From NCBI GenBank assembly GCA_902772745.1, contig CACYBV010000243.1:1-10370 (forward strand): a DNA stretch of 10,370 nt. Reading direction: 5' to 3'. The DNA comes from an uncultured Eubacteriales bacterium. Its GTDB lineage: Bacteria > Bacillota > Clostridia > Lachnospirales > Lachnospiraceae. Positions 7,663 to 10,370 of the stretch are shown here, piece after piece. The first letter of the stretch is position 1, and every line of letters starts with the position of its first letter. The notes beneath the pieces were generated by a model that had not been told where the DNA came from, ran no database searches, and was given only the letters and a program-made list of their open reading frames with translations. The position numbers were made by a program, and so were the translations under genes.

Positions 7663-8766
7663 GTGACGAGGGAAGCGAAGAAAAAAATAATCAAAAAAAT
7701 CCTGAATGCGGTTTTCCTTATAGCCGTGATCGGTCTGACGAGCTGGGGGCTCTTAAAAGACCAGGACCTTGCGAAAATCGGCCGCGAACTTCTGGAAATC
7801 CGGCCTGTGTATCTTGCGGCCGGAGCATTCATCGTGGTGCTCTTCGTGTGCTGCGAATCGGTCATTATGAAGATCCTTCTTCGGGCCGCAAATGTTGACG
7901 CCCCGCTCAGGCACTGTATTCCGATTTCGTTCATCGGTTTCTTCTACAGCCTGGTAACGCCGTCCGCGACCGGCGGACAGCCGATGCAGATATACTATAT
8001 GCGCCGGCACGGGATCCGTGTGGGAACGGCTTCCGCCGTCCTGATGATCATTACGATCGAATACAAGACTGTCCTGATCCTTCTCGGGTTTTTCCTGATG
8101 ATTTTCTGCCGCGGACTCATTCAGTCCCTGGATCCTTCGGTACAGGTGCTGTTTACGGTCGGATTTATTCTGAATGTGGTATTTGTCGCGGCGCTTGCGG
8201 CGCTTGTGTTCATGCCGCGCTTTGCGCACCGGCTTGTGAGACGGATTTTCAGAATGCTTTCCAAAATACGCATGCTTCATCTGACGGAGGCGCGGCTTCA
8301 GCGGGTTGAGGAGTCGATGGACCTTTATCATGATGCGGTCGGCCTGATCCGCGGACACATTCCCGCTATAACGGGGACGCAGGTCCTTACGATCCTGCAG
8401 CGGCTTCTCCTGTTTTCGCTGACCTATGTCGTCTATATTGCGCTGGAGCTTCGCGGCGCGCACCTGCTTCCCGTGATCGGAAGGCAGGCGGTTGTGTCCA
8501 TTGGTTCAGACATGCTTCCGACGCCCGGCGGCCTGGGATTCTCGGAATATATTTATATGTGCAATTTCGAACCGGTCTTCGGCTCGGAACTGATGACGAC
8601 CGTGTCTCTTACGGTGAGCCGCGGCTTCAGTTACTATTTCCTGGTGATAATCAGCGGAATAGTGACCTTTTATGCGCATACGTCGCTGATGGTAAAGGCG
8701 CGCAGGAGGAAAAGGAAGGAGCACACAGAGAAAAACCAGATGAATCATTCCGACAATTTGCCCTGA
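7663..8766 (+). CDS. Flippase-like integral membrane protein (UPF0104 / YbhN / AglD-type domain)
   Basis: A 367-residue polytopic membrane protein with about seven or eight hydrophobic segments (roughly residues 13-31, 48-73, 85-100, 119-147, 159-181, 236-260, 311-343), a basic N-terminus and a basic C-terminal tail (RRRKRKEH). Two signature loops mark the family: SLVTPSATGGQPMQIYYM (96-113) and LPTPGGLGFSE (285-295), as in YbhN-like proteins and the flippase domain of MprF (lysyl-phosphatidylglycerol synthase). The MprF synthase domain is absent, so it would not make lysyl-lipid. A role in moving or handling a lipid or lipid-linked sugar is inferred. The only plausible start is GTG 7663, because a stop (TGA 7657) lies two codons upstream. 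The nearest AAGGAGG (7642-7648) is 14 bases away, so translation may be weak. Transcription ends at the strong terminator at 8792. Confidence 0.9.
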   Translation: MTREAKKKIIKKILNAVFLIAVIGLTSWGLLKDQDLAKIGRELLEIRPVYLAAGAFIVVLFVCCESVIMKILLRAANVDAPLRHCIPISFIGFFYSLVTPSATGGQPMQIYYMRRHGIRVGTASAVLMIITIEYKTVLILLGFFLMIFCRGLIQSLDPSVQVLFTVGFILNVVFVAALAALVFMPRFAHRLVRRIFRMLSKIRMLHLTEARLQRVEESMDLYHDAVGLIRGHIPAITGTQVLTILQRLLLFSLTYVVYIALELRGAHLLPVIGRQAVVSIGSDMLPTPGGLGFSEYIYMCNFEPVFGSELMTTVSLTVSRGFSYYFLVIISGIVTFYAHTSLMVKARRRKRKEHTEKNQMNHSDNLP

Positions 8767-8791
8767 ATGTCGGAAAACAGAACATTAAGGG

Positions 8792-8825
8792 AGAGGTTGG
8801 CGGTTTACCCGCCGGCCTCTTTTTT
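8792..8825 (+). terminator. Strong rho-independent terminator after the flippase-like gene
   Basis: AGAGGTTGGCGG (8792-8803) pairs with CCGCCGGCCTCT (8809-8820) over 12 positions, two of them G-U, around a 5-base loop. Five further T residues follow (8821-8825). It lies 26 bases after the stop codon and separates this unit from the DUF308 gene. Confidence 0.93.
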
Positions 8826-8910
8826 GTATACTGCATCATGGGTACAGCGTGAGTGCCGGGCACAAAAAGCTGTATGTTATTCCGTGTTCGGAAGGGAGCA
8901 GAAACCGTTT

Positions 8911-9531
8911 ATGAAAAATGTTTCGGTTGTACCAATGCATATTGCGAAAAACGGATATATTGCGCTGTCGGTAATCTTTATCGCCTTCGGCGTGATTTTT
9001 GCTGCGTGGAAGGAACTCCCGGAGCAGGTCATCCGTTTCGCCGGAGGGTCAGCCCTGGTACTGTTCGGGGCAGTAAAGCTTGTAGGGTATTTCAGCAGGG
9101 ACCTATACCGTCTGGCATTCCAGTATGACCTGCAGTTCGGAATCCTTCTTGTAGTGCTCGGAGCGGTTGTCATGATCAAGACGACCAACATCATCACCCT
9201 TATGTGCATCGCCCTTGGAATCGTCATCCTTCTCGACGGGCTGTTCCGGATTCGCATCGCGATGGATGCGAAGCACTTTGGAATCGGGCTCTGGTGGGGA
9301 ATCTTCGGCCTTGCGGTGATCGCAGCGGCGTCAGGCCTTCTTCTCGTATTCCGGCCGCTGGAGATCAGCGAAGCGATCCGCGTGTATTTCTCGATTGCAC
9401 TTGTGGCCAGCGGTGTGCTGAACCTTTTTGTGGTACTGACGACGGTGAAAATCATCCGGAACCAGAAAAGCGACGACCTGGACCGGGAGAGTTTTTTCGA
9501 AGAACTCCCCGAGGAGCAGCAGGAAAACTGA
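8911..9531 (+). CDS. DUF308 / HdeD-like six-helix membrane protein
   Basis: A 206-residue protein with about six short transmembrane helices in paired repeats (near residues 16-32, 39-56, 70-87, 92-108, 123-143, 152-172). It has small-residue-rich segments such as GGSALVLFGAVKL and GIVILLDGLFRI, characteristic of DUF308/HdeD. The C-terminus is an acidic, presumably cytoplasmic tail (FFEELPEEQQEN). E. coli HdeD is linked to acid resistance, but the role of clostridial homologues is not established and I assign none. The frame is open back to 8767, but that start lies before the terminator hairpin. ATG 8911 is preferred: it follows the hairpin and has GGGAG (8894-8898) 12 bases upstream. ATG 8935 is a weaker alternative. 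The promoter must lie in 8826-8893, but no convincing hexamer pair was found there. Confidence 0.85.
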   Translation: MKNVSVVPMHIAKNGYIALSVIFIAFGVIFAAWKELPEQVIRFAGGSALVLFGAVKLVGYFSRDLYRLAFQYDLQFGILLVVLGAVVMIKTTNIITLMCIALGIVILLDGLFRIRIAMDAKHFGIGLWWGIFGLAVIAAASGLLLVFRPLEISEAIRVYFSIALVASGVLNLFVVLTTVKIIRNQKSDDLDRESFFEELPEEQQEN

Positions 9532-9532
9532 A

Positions 9533-9568
9533 TGCAGCGATGCGCCGGCAGATTTTGGCGCATCTGCA
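9533..9568. other. Stem-loop between the DUF308 gene and the DegV gene
   Basis: GATGCGCC (9539-9546) pairs perfectly with GGCGCATC (9557-9564) around a 10-base loop. TGCA on each side (9533-9536 with 9565-9568) adds four pairs beyond a two-base bulge. No U tract follows, so it is not a normal intrinsic terminator. It lies just after the DUF308 stop and 31 bases before the DegV start. It could protect an mRNA 3' end, attenuate, or be a regulator site. Confidence 0.55.
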
Positions 9569-9599
9569 GATATATAAAGATTTATAAAGGAGAATAATT

Positions 9600-10370
9600 A
9601 TGTCAAGACCAGTTCAGATTCTGACGGACTCATGTTCCGACATGCCGAAGGAGATTCGGGAAAAGTATAACATCGACTATGTAAAGATGAATACGGTTTA
9701 TGAGGGAAAGGAGACGCCGGCGAGTCTGGATTTTGAATACTATACCCCTCAGGAACTGTACAATACCATGCGAAACGGCGGACGGATCACGACGACTCAG
9801 GTGCCGGTGGAAGAATTTGAGCGTGCTTTCGGGAAATATCTTGCGGAAGGCAAGGACATCGTCTATATCGGCTGTGCGCTGAAGCAGTCCAGCTCCGTAA
9901 ACACCGGTGCGGTTGTTGCGAAAAAACTTCTGGAGCTTCACCCGGAAGCGAAGATTCACTGCATCGACGCTTTGAATGCGTGCTTCGGTGAAGCGCTTGT
10001 CGCAATGCGTGCGGCGGAATACCGCGATCAGGGCTTCGGTGCTGATGAAATCGCCGAGAAGACGATGGCAGACCGGAATTTTGTTAATGAGTACTGTACC
10101 GTCCATACACTTGACTACATGAAACGCGCCGGCCGCATTACTGCCTCCAAAGCCTTCTTCGGCAATCTCTTCGGTGTAAAACCAATTATCATTGCGGACC
10201 GTGTCGGCGCCCAGACCGGCTTCAAGAAGGTCAAAGGCCGTCAGACTTCCATGCAGGAGATTGTCAACCTGATGAAGGAAACGATTGTCAATCCCGAGGA
10301 CCAGATCGTTTACCTTCTGCATGGCGACTGCCTGGAAGAAGCGAAGGAACTCGAGAAGATGGTTCGCGAC
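9600..10370 (+). CDS. DegV-family fatty-acid-binding protein, 3' end outside window
   Basis: 257 codons are present and the frame is open to the window edge; the family averages about 280-290 residues, so most of the protein is seen. ATG 9600 follows AAAGGAG (9586-9592) by 7 bases. Family motifs occur in order: ILTDSCSDMP (7-16), TTTQVP (64-69, the usual TSQPS region), GCALKQSSSVNTG (from 91), IDALNACFGEAL (122-133), TLDYMKRAGRI (170-180) and GNLFGVKPII (188-197). DegV/FakB proteins bind a fatty acid in a pocket between two alpha/beta domains. FakB members present it to the kinase FakA for phosphorylation and use in phospholipid synthesis. No fakA is in the window. The usual SSGLSGTYQSA loop is altered here to GCALKQSSSV, and the second DSLSAS-like site reads DALNAC, so it may be a divergent paralogue whose ligand or kinase partnership is uncertain. 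Confidence 0.93.
   Translation, partial: MSRPVQILTDSCSDMPKEIREKYNIDYVKMNTVYEGKETPASLDFEYYTPQELYNTMRNGGRITTTQVPVEEFERAFGKYLAEGKDIVYIGCALKQSSSVNTGAVVAKKLLELHPEAKIHCIDALNACFGEALVAMRAAEYRDQGFGADEIAEKTMADRNFVNEYCTVHTLDYMKRAGRITASKAFFGNLFGVKPIIIADRVGAQTGFKKVKGRQTSMQEIVNLMKETIVNPEDQIVYLLHGDCLEEAKELEKMVRD

Noticed and set aside
8767..8910. Upstream ATG start for the DUF308 protein directly after the flippase-like gene stop
   Set aside because: The extra 48 codons would be read through a strong terminator hairpin with U tract and are not membrane-like. The DUF308 similarity begins after 8911.

Overview
The window looks like an ordinary chromosomal stretch from an anaerobic, moderately GC-rich Gram-positive bacterium, most likely a clostridium of the Lachnospiraceae type. 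That placement is an inference from strong AAGGAGG-type ribosome binding sites, sigma-A-like promoters, U-tailed terminators and the gene set: an Fe-S flavin ene-reductase, PepC, DegV, a cysteine desulfidase remnant and cytoplasmic GH78. All genes lie on the + strand. I see no tRNA, rRNA, CRISPR array, insertion sequence, phage gene or attachment site.

Layout: (1) bases 2-238 are the 3' end of a ZIP-family metal transporter. (2) A leader of about 250 bp without a recognisable gene ends in a hairpin. It precedes a large cytoplasmic alpha-L-rhamnosidase (GH78, 493-3189). (3) Behind a terminator, a pair of related dyads and a good promoter (TTGCAA-17-TACAAT) drive a three-domain FMN/4Fe-4S/FAD ene-reductase of the 2,4-dienoyl-CoA reductase / Bai-like family (3386-5380). 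(4) Next is a damaged L-cysteine desulfidase (CyuA/YhaM, formerly UPF0597) gene. It keeps the catalytic-Cys motif and the cluster cysteines but lacks about 200-230 central codons and has no credible start codon. (5) An intact PepC/bleomycin-hydrolase aminopeptidase follows (6254-7585), then a flippase-like (UPF0104/YbhN-type) membrane protein (7663-8766) closed by a textbook terminator. (6) A DUF308/HdeD-like membrane protein (8911-9531), a hairpin and a DegV-family fatty-acid-binding protein that runs off the window complete the region.

Together the genes suggest small-molecule scavenging: removal of rhamnose from imported glycosides, reduction of an unsaturated substrate, and turnover of cysteine and peptides. 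Lipid-related proteins lie at the right end. Separate terminators and promoters argue that most are independent units. I do not see a novel defence or mobile system. The points most worth a second look are the internally deleted cysteine desulfidase and the paired ATTCCGGAAT-like dyads upstream of the ene-reductase promoter.
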